Shown piece by piece: positions 53,502-62,880 of a stretch of DNA of 64,000 bases. The notes under the pieces are model-generated. The model ran no database searches. It was not told the DNA's origin and saw nothing but the letters and a program-made list of their open reading frames with translations. The stretch spans positions 216 through 64,215 of the forward strand of contig NZ_RRYT01000006.1 of the NCBI RefSeq assembly GCF_006363815.1. Direction: 5' to 3'. Position 1 is the stretch's first letter. Each line of letters begins with the position of its first letter. Source of the stretch: Thermomonospora catenispora. GTDB taxonomy: Bacteria; Actinomycetota; Actinomycetes; Streptosporangiales; Streptosporangiaceae. The translations under genes and the position numbers were made by a program.

Positions 53502-53912
53502 ATGACGGCACGGCACGGCGGCACGGGTCGTCAAGGGCACCGGCGGCGTCGGCACAAAGGAGGGCGTTCCCGCGGAGTGCGGGTCTCGCTCACCGAGGCC
53601 GAGTACGCGGCGGTGCGCGCAGCCGCCGCACAGCAGCAGATGGCGGTGGCCGCCTATGCAGGCCAAGTGCTGGTCGCGGTGGCCGAACGCACCGATCCAC
53701 CCGAATGGACGCCGCTGCGGGAGCTGCTGGGCCAGTTGCTTCGGGCCTCAGCTCAGGTCCGCCGGATCGGCAACAACCTCAACCAGGCGGTGACCGCGCT
53801 GCACGCCCTCGGCTACCCCACCGAGGCTCTTCAGGGGTATGCGCGAGTGGCCTCGGCGACCGTGGAGAACTTGGACGACTTGGCCGAAGAGATCCGAGAG
53901 CGTCTGCGGTGA
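53502..53912 (+). CDS. MobC-like relaxosome accessory protein
   Basis: A 136-residue protein. A basic N-terminus (GRQGHRRRRHKGGRSRG) precedes a ribbon-helix-helix motif VRVSLTEAEYAAVRAAAAQQ, and the C-terminal part has the MobC hallmark SAQVRRIGNNLNQAVTALHA. MobC proteins help open plasmid or element DNA at oriT for the relaxase. The start is uncertain: ATG 53502 has AGGGG at good spacing, but in-frame ATGs at 53463 and 53487 exist. Its stop overlaps the start of the next small frame (GTGA). Confidence 0.78.
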   Translation: MTARHGGTGRQGHRRRRHKGGRSRGVRVSLTEAEYAAVRAAAAQQQMAVAAYAGQVLVAVAERTDPPEWTPLRELLGQLLRASAQVRRIGNNLNQAVTALHALGYPTEALQGYARVASATVENLDDLAEEIRERLR

Positions 53913-54175
53913 CCGGATCGACCCGGCGAGCAGCCGATGCGGCCATGTTGCTCGAGTCTCCGCTCGGCCCGAGTGAGAGCGAACGGCTTGAAAGCCCGCA
54001 GCCGACTTGCGGATATCCGGCTCTCTCCTCGGAACCGTTCACCAAGCCGACAGCCCGTGCCGGGTTCACCTGCTCGGCCCTCGGGGACCGGCATCAGCTG
54101 CGGGGCCATCGGCTCAGCTTCCTGGACGGGCGCCACCCGGGCCACGAAAGCCCGGACAGCCCGACGGTACGGTGA
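53909..54175 (+). CDS. Small hypothetical protein between mobC and relaxase
   Basis: An 88-residue frame that begins with a GTGA overlap on the MobC stop and ends with a GTGA overlap on the relaxase start, so all three would be translationally coupled. The product (AADAAMLLESPLGPSESERL and a Ser/Pro/His-rich rest) matches no family I know. Coupling at both ends is the main evidence; composition is neutral. Confidence 0.4.
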   Translation: MTGSTRRAADAAMLLESPLGPSESERLESPQPTCGYPALSSEPFTKPTARAGFTCSALGDRHQLRGHRLSFLDGRHPGHESPDSPTVR

Positions 54176-55988
54176 TCGCCAAGGTACTGCGCGGGCGTCG
54201 CGTCCAAGGACTGATCCGCTACCTGTACGGGCCGGGCCGGTTCAACGAGCACCGCAACCCGCGCATCGTCGCCGGTTTCGATGCCCCGGCTGCGCTGGAG
54301 CCCGTGCTGCGGCCAGACGGCAGCCGTGATTTCCGACGGCTGGATGCGCTGCTCACCCAGCCGCTGGTCCTGCTCGGGGAACGGAACTATGCGCGACCGG
54401 TGTGGCATCTGCCGGTCCGTGCCCACCCCGACGACCCGATCCTGTCGGACGACCAGTGGGGCGAGATCGCCCGCCAGATCATGGACCACGTCGGCCTGGC
54501 CCCGCAGGGAGACAGCGAGGCGGTCCGGTGGATCGCGGTGCGGCATGCCGACGACCACATCCACATCGTGGCCACCCTTGCCCGCCTGGACGGTACTCGC
54601 CCGAAGGTCTGGAACGACGGCTACCGCATCCGCGCAGCCTGCCGGGCCGTCGAGGAGCGTTACGGTCTGTTCCGCACCGCGCCGGCGGACCGAACCGCCG
54701 CCCGCCGGCCCAAACGCGGCGAGAGTGAAAAGGCTCGCCGTCACGGCCACGCCGAACCCGCCCGCATCGTGCTGCGCCGCCACGTGCAGGCCGCCACGAT
54801 CCGAACCATCGGATCGGCTATGCGGTCGCCCTGCCCGGCAACGTCAACCAGGCAGGACAGCCCATCTGGTATGGCGGTGGAAAGCTCGCTCCCGACCTGA
54901 CCTTGCCCAAACTCCGCCGACGCTGGTCCGCCCGTCCGGCCCGCGGTCGGCGCACCAGTCCGCAATCCGCGCACTACGGCCCGATATCCGGACGGCACCT
55001 GTCCTCCCGGACCGTCCGGACCGTCCTGCGGACCATGGCCCGCCGAGCGGCGGCGCAGTCCCGGAGCATCGAGGAATTCCTCGACCACCTGCATCGAACC
55101 GGGATGCTCGTCCGTCTCCGCTACAGCACGCTCCACCCCGGCCAGATCACCGGCTATGCCCTCGCCCTCCCCGATCATGTCGGCCCTGACGGACAACCAC
55201 TCTGGTACAGCGGAAGTCGCCTGGCCGAGGACCTCACCATGCCCGCTCTGCGCCGCCGCTGGTCCTCTGATCCCGCCCCTCTCAACTGGCCGGGACTGAC
55301 CGCCGAAGAGCGGCAGGCGATCTACCAGGACGCCGCCCGCGCCGCCGCCTACGCCACCGCCCACCTTCGGCGTCATCTCGCCATCAACCCCTACGCGGCC
55401 GGCGACATCTGCTGGGCCGCCGCCGACCTCCTGCACACCGCGGCACGGGCCACCGGCAACCCCCACTTACGCAAAGCCGCTGACGCCTATGACCGCGCCG
55501 CCCGGACCCCTTACACCCCCGCCCCACCGCCCAGCCCGGCAGGCGTTGCTCTGCGTACCGCAGCCCGGGTTCTGGCTCTGACCACCCCCGGCAAGGACCG
55601 CACCGCCCACACGGCCCTGCTCTTGATCACCAGCCTCATCACGCTGGTGGACACCGTTGTTCGGCTCCGCCAAGCTCAGCATCACATCGCTCAGGCCATG
55701 GCCGCCCGTACCGCATACCACCACCTCAACCATCTGGGAGAGGCTCCTCAGGGCTCTGTCCCATGGTTCGTCATCTCCCGTCGCACCCCGACACCTGTTC
55801 AACTCGCCACAACCGACTTCCCGACATCGTGGACTCAATTCACCCCAACAAACAGCATTTCCCACCAAAACCAAGAATTGCCACCAAGACCAAACAAGCG
55901 ACATCACCAAACAGTTTCACGATACCCTCAAACACATTCTCAAAAATCGACCACAAGCAAACAGGGTCCTCATTCAGCAAAAAGATAG
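54172..55988 (+). pseudogene. Relaxase (MobA/VirD2 type), broken by internal deletion
   Basis: The N-terminal relaxase domain starts at GTG 54172 with LRGRRVQGLIRYLYGPGRFN, and has the metal-binding HADDHIHIVATLARLDG (H-x2-D-x-H-x-H). Near 54800, just after LRRHVQAATIR, the frame shifts: RIGYAVALPGNVNQAGQPIW continues in another frame. The frame at 54903 then holds a module SSRTVRTVLRTMARRAAAQS to GQITGYALALPDHVGPDGQP. The first of two such modules has lost its front half. The final 50 residues (Gln/Thr/Ser/His-rich) run into G-poor DNA and look foreign. The protein is probably not functional as one chain, although the N-terminal domain alone could be made. Confidence 0.8.
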
Positions 55989-56250
55989 CCCTACAACATT
56001 TCCCTAACAGGTTTGCCACCAGATAATGTCCAAACTAAGGCAATCTGGACAGCGAGGCCGATCTGGCCAGGGCCCAAAACAACCATCCTCAGGACATATA
56101 CTGGCGCACACACCGCCGAACCCTGTATCCAACCTCCGCGATTGAGCATCACCCAAATCTCAACCATAAGCCGACTCCATCACCGATAAAGCAACGGTCG
56201 CTTCTCCAGAACTGCTTGCAGTTATCGCCTTGGCGGCGACGACACCCTGG
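55840..56250. other. G-poor, A/C-rich stretch
   Basis: On the plus strand this 400-base region is rich in A and C and has very few G, in sharp contrast to its surroundings. It covers the 3' end of the relaxase frame and the space after it. No gene is evident beyond 55988. Such strand asymmetry can mark single-stranded transfer or replication origins, transcribed R-loop regions or foreign DNA. Confidence 0.6.
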
Positions 56251-56448
56251 CTGCTCCAGCTCATCGGTCATTCGGACCGTAGGCCACACAGCGCCCGTCC
56301 GGATCAGTACATCGTGTCGATCGCCGCGACGCTCGGATCCGCAGTGTCAGTTGCGTATTTTCTACCTCTTACAAGAGAGGCAGCGTGCTGTTGTTGCTGG
56401 TGAAAGACGTTTTCGACACTTCCGCTGTCGTCGAGCGTTCCGATCGTG

Positions 56449-58683
56449 ATGATGAGAGGTATGGCGGGGCAGAGCAGACCGGTGCGGGTGTGGCGGATGG
56501 CCGTGCTGGCGGCCGGGCTGGTCGGGGTGGCCGGGCTGCTGGCCTGGACGGTCCTGACCTGGATGACCAAGGGTCTGGAAGCGGCCGCATGGGTGGCCGG
56601 CATCGCCGCCGCGGTACTGGCGGTCCCGGCCGTGCTGGCATGGCTGGTGGGCTGGTGGCGAACAAGCACCGCCCCCCGACCGGCCCCCTCGGGCGAGGAG
56701 CTGGAACAGGCCGCGGCAAAGCTGGCCGAAGCGGTGGCCGAACAATGGCGTGAGGAGGCCGAGGCGCGGTCGCTGAACGACCCGGCCCCGATGCCGGTGC
56801 GCTGGCGGGCCACCGGACGGGCCGAGCTGGTGGACCATTCCGTCAACCGCACTCCCGGGGTGCTGGAGGAGGCGTGCAGTGATGACATCCCCGCCCTAGT
56901 GGAGCGGTTCCGAGCGCTGCGCAGGCGGCGGCTGGTCATCCTCGGCGCTCCGGGCAGCGGCAAGACCACGCTGGCGGTGCAGCTGCTGCGCAGCCTGCTG
57001 GAGTCCCGGCGGGAGGGAGAGGCGGTGCCGGTGCTGTTGTCGGCGGCCGACTGGGATGTCGACCGCCACCCCCGCCTGGCCGATTGGGTTGCCGCCGTGC
57101 TGGACCGGGACTACCCCTTGCTGCGCACCCCCGGCATGCCCCCGGGCGCAGCGGACCGGCTGGCCGAGCGCGGACGCATCCTGCCGATGCTGGACGGGCT
57201 GGATGAAATGCCCGTCCCCGCCCGGGCCAGCGTGCTCACCGCGTTGAACCGGTCGCTGGATGAGGGTGATCCGGTGGTGGTGACCTGCCGCACCGACGAA
57301 TACGCCCACACCGTCGCCACCGCGGGGGATGTGCTGACCTCGGCGGAAGTGCTGGAGGCCGAGCCGCTCACCCCCCGAGCCGCCGCCGACTACCTGCACC
57401 GCTGCCTTCCCCCACAACGCCTCCCGGCCTGGGAGCCGGTCCTCGCCCGGCTGCGCGCCGCATCCCCGCATTGGCCCGGAGCAGGCAGGGTGCTGGCCGA
57501 GGTCGCGGCCACCCCGCTGGGGTTGTGGCTGGTGCGCACCGTCTACATCGACCGCAACGCCGACCCAGCCCCGCTGCTGGATGAGCATCGCTTCCCCACC
57601 GCGGATACGCTGCGCGACCACCTGTTCGACCATCTCATCGACGTCCTTATCACCACCCGCCCACCCATCACCGACTCCGGGAAGCAGGACAAGCTGTTCC
57701 GTCCTCGTCGCCGCCACGATTCTGTCCGGGTCCGCGCCTGGCTGGGCTACCTGGCCGCCTTGTTGGACGGTCAGGGCACCCGTGATCTGGCCTGGTGGCG
57801 CCTGGCCGCCACCATCCCCACATTCCCGGCCACATTCAGGCTCACGGTTGGGCTCACAGCCGGGTTCATAGGCTGGCTTGCGTTCGGGCTCACGTATGGG
57901 CTCGCGAGTGGGCTCCTGTTCGGGCTGACATTCGGGCTCCTGGGCTGGCTTCGAGCGAGGCAAATTGCAGAATCTGCAATACGGGATCTCCCTGGGTATG
58001 CCGACCTACGGCTCCGCCACCGCTGGACTGACCTCATACACAAACTCGCGAGTAGGTTTACCTTCGGCCTCTTAGCCGGGCTCGCAGTCGGGATCGCGAG
58101 CGGACCCATGCACGGACTCGGGGCCAAACTCATAGGTGGGCTTATTGCCGGCTTCACGTTCGGGCTAATGACTATGCTCATGGGCGGACTCATGGAGTGG
58201 GCTGAGGCCCCAGCTTCCGCAGCTCGCGCTACAACACCGACGGCAAGCTGGAAAGCAGATCGAAATCTCAATCTACTCCGCATCGGAACTTCCATGCTCG
58301 CGATCGGACTTTCACTCGGACTCAACGTTGGATTTTTGTATGGTTTTTCAGCAGGACTTACCTCCGGGCTTACAGGAGGGATCTCAGGTGGACTCGCGCT
58401 CGGGCTCGCAGGCGGGCTCACAGTCGGCAACCACCGAGCCTGGCTCGCATATCTAGTTGCCACCTGCTGGCTGGCGTGGAAAAAGTTGCTACCACGAAAT
58501 ATGGTGGCGTTCCTGGATGACTGCCACCAGATTGGCTTGCTGCGCGCGATCGGCCCGCTCTATCAGTTCCGACATGCCGAGTTCCAGGACTACCTGGTAT
58601 CCAACTACCAGCGCACCTACGAAACCGGAGGCGGCAGGGGTCCTCAAAGGGAGCAAGTTGCTTCGAATACCGGAGAGCGGTAG
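56449..58683 (+). CDS. Membrane-bound NACHT-domain NTPase
   Basis: A 744-residue STAND-type ATPase (about 745 if the GTG at 56446 is used). Two N-terminal membrane helices (about 17-39 and 45-70) lead to a NACHT domain with Walker A GAPGSGKTTL (near 167-176) and Walker B ILPMLDGLDE (near 245-254). The C-terminal third has Gly/Leu-rich hydrophobic segments in two blocks (about 465-560 and 590-690), with motifs such as GLTYGLASGLLFGLTFGLLG. It ends with the NACHT-associated motif FRHAEFQDYL (near 708-717). Relatives take part in signalling and anti-phage defence; no effector domain such as TIR or nuclease is seen. It lies alone between mobile-element remnants. Confidence 0.85.
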   Translation: MMRGMAGQSRPVRVWRMAVLAAGLVGVAGLLAWTVLTWMTKGLEAAAWVAGIAAAVLAVPAVLAWLVGWWRTSTAPRPAPSGEELEQAAAKLAEAVAEQWREEAEARSLNDPAPMPVRWRATGRAELVDHSVNRTPGVLEEACSDDIPALVERFRALRRRRLVILGAPGSGKTTLAVQLLRSLLESRREGEAVPVLLSAADWDVDRHPRLADWVAAVLDRDYPLLRTPGMPPGAADRLAERGRILPMLDGLDEMPVPARASVLTALNRSLDEGDPVVVTCRTDEYAHTVATAGDVLTSAEVLEAEPLTPRAAADYLHRCLPPQRLPAWEPVLARLRAASPHWPGAGRVLAEVAATPLGLWLVRTVYIDRNADPAPLLDEHRFPTADTLRDHLFDHLIDVLITTRPPITDSGKQDKLFRPRRRHDSVRVRAWLGYLAALLDGQGTRDLAWWRLAATIPTFPATFRLTVGLTAGFIGWLAFGLTYGLASGLLFGLTFGLLGWLRARQIAESAIRDLPGYADLRLRHRWTDLIHKLASRFTFGLLAGLAVGIASGPMHGLGAKLIGGLIAGFTFGLMTMLMGGLMEWAEAPASAARATTPTASWKADRNLNLLRIGTSMLAIGLSLGLNVGFLYGFSAGLTSGLTGGISGGLALGLAGGLTVGNHRAWLAYLVATCWLAWKKLLPRNMVAFLDDCHQIGLLRAIGPLYQFRHAEFQDYLVSNYQRTYETGGGRGPQREQVASNTGER

Positions 58684-58803
58684 GACGTTCCAAATCTTCA
58701 CGCCCTGTGTCTGTCGCCGTCGCAAGCTTGGGGTCTTGTCGATGTTAGCTGCATGAGTGCGGCATCGGCTCGCACCTTCTGCCGCCTGTACCCCCGCCAC
58801 CCC

Positions 58804-59694
58804 AGTGAGGTTTTCAGTGGGCTTGAAAAGAAAACTGATCACAGGTTGAGCAACCGGACCTGAACATGACAAGACCCCTGGTAGATGGGATGCTTGCCAC
58901 CAACCACCCATCCATCCAGTGATCTCGTATTCTTTTTATCGCGCCTTCCTGCCATTGTCACGTCGAACACTGAGCCGCCTAACCAGGACGCTGTTTCGTC
59001 ACCGGTGCGCCATCGCCTCCTGCCAGCGGGTACTGACCTTTGGTCACCAAAGATCTGCTGGTTTTGATTCACCTGCGCACTGGCCAACCGTACGCACAGG
59101 TGGAAGCGAAGTTCGGGATATCGAACTCCACCGCCTGGCGGCACCTCCATGAGGTGATGGAATTTCTGGTCATCCACGCCTCTACGGTGTACCGAGCACT
59201 GCAGACCACACGAGTGCGTGGTGAGCAAGCGTTAGTGCTGGATGGCACGTTGATCCCCATCGCTCGGCTGGCGGCTGACCGGCCCTTTTATTCGGGCAAG
59301 CTCCGCTGGCATGGGGTGAATCTTTAAGTCATCGCCACGATATCAGGCGTCTTGGTGCAGATTTTAGGGCGTTGTCGGCAGCGCGCACGACCTGCGGGCC
59401 GCTCGGATCTGGGGCATCCTACACACCCTCCAGATAGCCGAGTTGTCAGTCCCGGCTGACAAGGGCTACCTCGGTACGAGAAATCCGCTGCTCACCCGCG
59501 ACAAGGGCCATGGCAAGTCTGCAGTGCTCACAGAGGCCAACTGGGCTCACTCCTTACTGAACAGGCCATCGCCCAGCTGAAACCTGGCGTATCCTACTCC
59601 GGTTGTACTGCCGCCAATACCGGGCCGGGCACATCGCCAAGGCTATCCTCGTCCTGCAGGCCCGCGAAACCCATGCCTACTGAAAAGGCTCACT
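58804..59694 (+). mobile_element. Degenerate IS5-family insertion sequence
   Basis: The ends form imperfect inverted repeats: AGTGAGGTTTTCAGTGGGCT at 58804 and, on the minus strand, AGTGAGCCTTTTCAGTAGGC from 59694, one indel and few mismatches. The 891-bp length and the enclosed transposase remnant fit IS5-group elements. No clear target-site duplication was found. Confidence 0.7.
59040..59682 (+). pseudogene. IS5-family DDE transposase remnant
   Basis: The first frame (from GTG 59040) reads LLVLIHLRTGQPYAQVEAKF, GISNSTAWRHLHEVMEFL and VLDGTLIPIARLAADRPFYS, then stops at 59327. Later frames contain ADKGYLG and TEQAIAQLK, the second Asp and the Glu of the DDE triad, and a typical C-terminus (AGHIAKAILVLQ). 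Several frameshifts and stops separate these, so the transposase is inactive. The true N-terminus probably began near 58960. Confidence 0.8.
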
Positions 59695-59717
59695 AGTTAA
59701 GCCAGATTCTTATGACC

Positions 59718-59936
59718 TCACGAACCTTCCTTTTGAGCTTTCCAGACACCGTCCGACCAGCGTGGCGGAGTGAGTCTTTCGAGCTCTCGACGGGCAGTTG
59801 CTACACGACGTGATGCCAGCCTACGTTCTGCCTCCTGCACCACAGGTGAGGTGAGCCATGGCTCATAGACGGCGATCACCGCTTGGAGGAATGCTGCGCG
59901 AACATGCAACTCGGCCAGAGGGTTCGGAGGATTCAT
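59718..59936 (-). CDS. Small hypothetical protein
   Basis: A 72-residue frame, MNPPNPLAELHVRAAFLQAV to TPPRWSDGVWKAQKEGS, rich in helix formers with a central ERRLASRRVATARRELERL that could be a coiled coil. An upstream in-frame start would add 21 residues. GAGACGG lies immediately before the ATG at 59936. It has no known family and is next to the insertion sequence, so it may be a remnant. Confidence 0.4.
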   Translation of the reverse strand: MNPPNPLAELHVRAAFLQAVIAVYEPWLTSPVVQEAERRLASRRVATARRELERLTPPRWSDGVWKAQKEGS

Positions 59937-60313
59937 CCGTCTCGATCCAGTGTTAAGGTTCGACGCGCCTCTCGTCATGCACTGAAGGCAGAAGGACACG
60001 CCTCTGAGGCCTCCGCGCTATACAGCGGCTATCTCGACGCAAGGAATGCAGTGATGTGCCGCAACGCAGCCACGACCTGCTGTCCTTCAAGAACAGCGAG
60101 CCTTACGTATCCGAATCCACATTCAGGCGGACGTGCAGTTGACCGCCATCACCGGCCAGTGCCGCGCCCATGCTCCGATTGAGCAGTCATCCCTCTCGGA
60201 AGAGGTCAGGAACAGTCGCTTGCAGTGATGCCGCTGACCCGAGCTTTCATCAGCCCAGCCGACTTTCACCAAGCGACGTCCCTCATTCCTGACTTCCTTG
60301 CCCTAAGAGGGCG
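59937..60313. other. No gene seen
   Basis: About 380 bases of moderate GC with only short overlapping frames of unlikely composition. No tRNA, terminator or repeat was recognised. Confidence 0.4.
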
Positions 60314-60778
60314 TCATGTCGTCCTGCTGAAGGACGCAGGCCGGATGTCCTCGCATGCACGCACGGCCTCGGCGAACACATCGCTCAACGGCTCTGAGAG
60401 GCCACCTGACATCCCCTCGCACGCCACCGCCACATCGGTAGTGCCTTCTACGACGGCCCGGGCGAGCAGGTCGGTGTACCAGTAGCCGTTTTCGATCAGG
60501 TCGAGCGTGACCTTGTGGAGCAGTCCGACTGCGCCGAGTGGAGAGTCCTGCAGCGCGTCCGCCAGCCTGTCGATGGCGCGTCCGAGGTCGTCGCAGGCGC
60601 CGACCGCTCCGAGTCCGGGCGGGTCGCCAAAGTTCTCAACGACGGTCCAGGAGAAGAGATCGCCGGCCGACCAGCTCGGGTGGATCGTCGAGCGGGATGT
60701 CCGGTCAAGACGTTCGGCGGCATCGGCTGCCTCTCGCAGCTGTGCGGCGATGCGCTGCGCCAAGGTTTGCTTCGGCAT
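60314..60778 (-). CDS. Hypothetical helical protein
   Basis: A 154-residue soluble protein predicted to be mostly helical: MPKQTLAQRIAAQLREAADA, DDLGRAIDRLADALQDSP, VGLLHKVTLDLIENGYWY and SEPLSDVFAEAVRACEDI. No family is recognised. GGAGG stands 7 bases before the ATG at 60778, which favours it over an in-frame ATG 24 bases upstream. It is divergent from the TPR-type regulator, with about 190 bases between, so the two may be linked in regulation. Confidence 0.65.
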   Translation of the reverse strand: MPKQTLAQRIAAQLREAADAAERLDRTSRSTIHPSWSAGDLFSWTVVENFGDPPGLGAVGACDDLGRAIDRLADALQDSPLGAVGLLHKVTLDLIENGYWYTDLLARAVVEGTTDVAVACEGMSGGLSEPLSDVFAEAVRACEDIRPASFSRTT

Positions 60779-60965
60779 TCGTTCCTCCGTCTCGATGCCC
60801 ATGCAACCGACTGCCGCTCCGGTCGCAGAAGGCGCGTATGAGGCGGTGGAGACGTGGATCGGGTGGTGGGGGTGTGCGCAGGGGGTGTGAATCACGAAGC
60901 GACAGCTCACGAAAAGTGACGTATGGCACACTCAACGCGTTCCCGGATTCGGAAGGGAGCCTGCG

Positions 60966-62357
60966 TTGGCACAGCAGCCGCAAGAGCCCAACCGCCGGCT
61001 CGACACGCTCATCATCGAAGCGGGTTTCTCCCGTAAGGGACTGGCTCGGAGGGTCGTCGACCTCGCCGTGGAGCGCGGATATCCGGCACCGCGATACGAT
61101 CACACCTCGGTACGGCGGTGGCTGCGCGGAGAAGAGCCGCGTCCGCCGGTACCGGCGCTGCTGGCGGAGATCTTCTCCAGCAGGCTCGGCCGTCCGATCA
61201 CCCCTGCCGATCTCGGGTTCGCGCCCAGGAAGATGCCCGAGCACTCCGTGCTTCGGATGCCGATGACTCCGGACGAGGCGGCCGACGCCCTCAACGATCT
61301 CGCGTGTGCGGACCTGAGAGGCCGGCGAACGCCGACCGAGTCCGATTTCGACTCTGTCGCCTACCCCTCGGCCGCCCTCCGCTGGCTGATCGCCCCCAGG
61401 ACGGCGCTGGGTCCAGGCGATGGCGCGCGTGAACTGGGCATGGAGGACGTGCGGGAGATCCGCGAAGCGGTGCATGCCTTCCGCGTGCTGGACAACCAGA
61501 TGGGCGCCCGCCGGATCCGCAGGACCGTCGTCGACTATCTCGGCACCGACATCGTCCCCTTGCTGCGGGACGCACGCTGCACCGAGCCCGTTCGCAGGCA
61601 GCTCTTTTCCGCAGCGGCAGAGCTGGTCCACCTGTGCGGATGGCAAGCCCACGACCTGGAGCTTCAAGGACTCGCCCAGTGGTATCTGGTGCAGGCCCTC
61701 TCACTGGCCCGTTTCGCCGAGGACTGCGGGCTCGGCGGCGAGATCCTCGCGGCGATGAGTCAGCAGGCCATCTACGTCATGCAGCCTGATCAGGCGATCG
61801 ACATGGCCCAGGCCGCGCAGGCCGCCGGCAGGCGGGCCGGCCTGACCGTTCTGGAGGCGGAAAGCCTGGTGCTGGAAGCCCACGCCCACGCGCTCCGCGC
61901 CGACACCGCTTCCTGCGCCCGCGCACTACGACGCGCCGAGTCGGCGTTCTGCCAGGCCCAAGACGACGACCTGCCGCCGTGGTTGTCCTACTTCGACGAG
62001 GCGTACTTCGCCGCCAAGATCGGGCACTGCTTCCGTGCACTCGGGCAAGGTGCCCAGACCGAGCGGCACGCCCTCCGCTCACTGCGCATGGATCCGCGGT
62101 TCATTCGCGGGAAGGCGCTCAACATCTCTTTGCTCGCCAGCGGCTATGCCGTGCAAGGCGAGGTGGAGCAGGCATGCAAGGCGGGCCAGCAGGCCGTCGA
62201 CCTGACCGCCGGCCTCGGCTCTGCCCGTGCGGTCACCTCCATCGGCAACCTGCTGCACGACCTGTCCCCTTACTCCGGCACCCGACAGGTGAAGGCACTC
62301 ACCTCGTACGCCGTGACGAGGCTGCCCGCTCTGCGACGGCGTGCAGTACTCCGATGA
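60966..62357 (+). CDS. XRE-type regulator with C-terminal TPR-like helices
   Basis: A 463-residue protein. The N-terminal part (RRLDTLIIEAGFSRKGLARR, then YDHTSVRRWLRGEEPRPPV) is the divergent HTH common in actinomycete regulators of this type, followed by about 300 residues of helical repeats resembling TPR (VLEAESLVLEAHAHALRADT, AAKIGHCFRALGQGAQTERH). Such proteins often govern development or secondary metabolism. The start is TTG at 60966 preceded by GGAAGGGAG. Its 3' end overlaps the convergent Nudix gene by 59 bases. Confidence 0.8.
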   Translation: MAQQPQEPNRRLDTLIIEAGFSRKGLARRVVDLAVERGYPAPRYDHTSVRRWLRGEEPRPPVPALLAEIFSSRLGRPITPADLGFAPRKMPEHSVLRMPMTPDEAADALNDLACADLRGRRTPTESDFDSVAYPSAALRWLIAPRTALGPGDGARELGMEDVREIREAVHAFRVLDNQMGARRIRRTVVDYLGTDIVPLLRDARCTEPVRRQLFSAAAELVHLCGWQAHDLELQGLAQWYLVQALSLARFAEDCGLGGEILAAMSQQAIYVMQPDQAIDMAQAAQAAGRRAGLTVLEAESLVLEAHAHALRADTASCARALRRAESAFCQAQDDDLPPWLSYFDEAYFAAKIGHCFRALGQGAQTERHALRSLRMDPRFIRGKALNISLLASGYAVQGEVEQACKAGQQAVDLTAGLGSARAVTSIGNLLHDLSPYSGTRQVKALTSYAVTRLPALRRRAVLR

Positions 62358-62880
62358 CGGTGGCCGCTCCCACGATCTCCCCACGGGTGATCATGGCCTG
62401 AGCCTCTTCGATGGGCACCCACCGCACCAACTCCGCCTCATCGGGCTCGGGCTCCCCGACCAGGTCGGCCCCCCGCGCCACATACAGGTCCTGGGGGGCG
62501 TCAGCGGACCCGACGGCGGGCTGATACGTCAGCAAGAACTTCACGTTGCGCGGCCGCCACCCGGTCTCCTCCTCGACCTCCCGGGCCGCCGCAACGGCCC
62601 CATCCTCACCGGCGTCCACGTAACCGCCGGGAATCTCCCAGTCCCACCGATCGAGGATGAACCGATGCCTCCAGATCAACAGGATCCGCTCCCCCGGCTC
62701 ATCCAGCACCAGCGTCATCGCGCATCGGGGAAGCCTGATCACGTACTGCTCGAAACGCACACCGTTCGGCAGCTCCACGTCAGCGACCGAGAGGCGGATA
62801 TGCCGGTTCTCATCGACGACCCGCTCACCGTGGACGATCCATCGGCTCCGTTCAGACCGCTCAGGATCCACATTGACCAC
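62299..62880 (-). CDS. Nudix hydrolase (ADP-ribose pyrophosphatase-like)
   Basis: A 193-residue Nudix enzyme. The Nudix box is complete: GGYVDAGEDGAVAAAREVEE then ETGW. The WRHRFILDRWDWEIPGG segment is characteristic of the ADP-ribose/NDP-sugar branch. The GTG at 62880 follows TAGCGT by 6 bases, predicting a leaderless mRNA. The last 59 bases overlap the 3' end of the convergent TPR-type regulator, so both genes are coding on opposite strands there. Confidence 0.88.
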   Translation of the reverse strand: MVNVDPERSERSRWIVHGERVVDENRHIRLSVADVELPNGVRFEQYVIRLPRCAMTLVLDEPGERILLIWRHRFILDRWDWEIPGGYVDAGEDGAVAAAREVEEETGWRPRNVKFLLTYQPAVGSADAPQDLYVARGADLVGEPEPDEAELVRWVPIEEAQAMITRGEIVGAATVIGVLHAVAERAASSRRTR

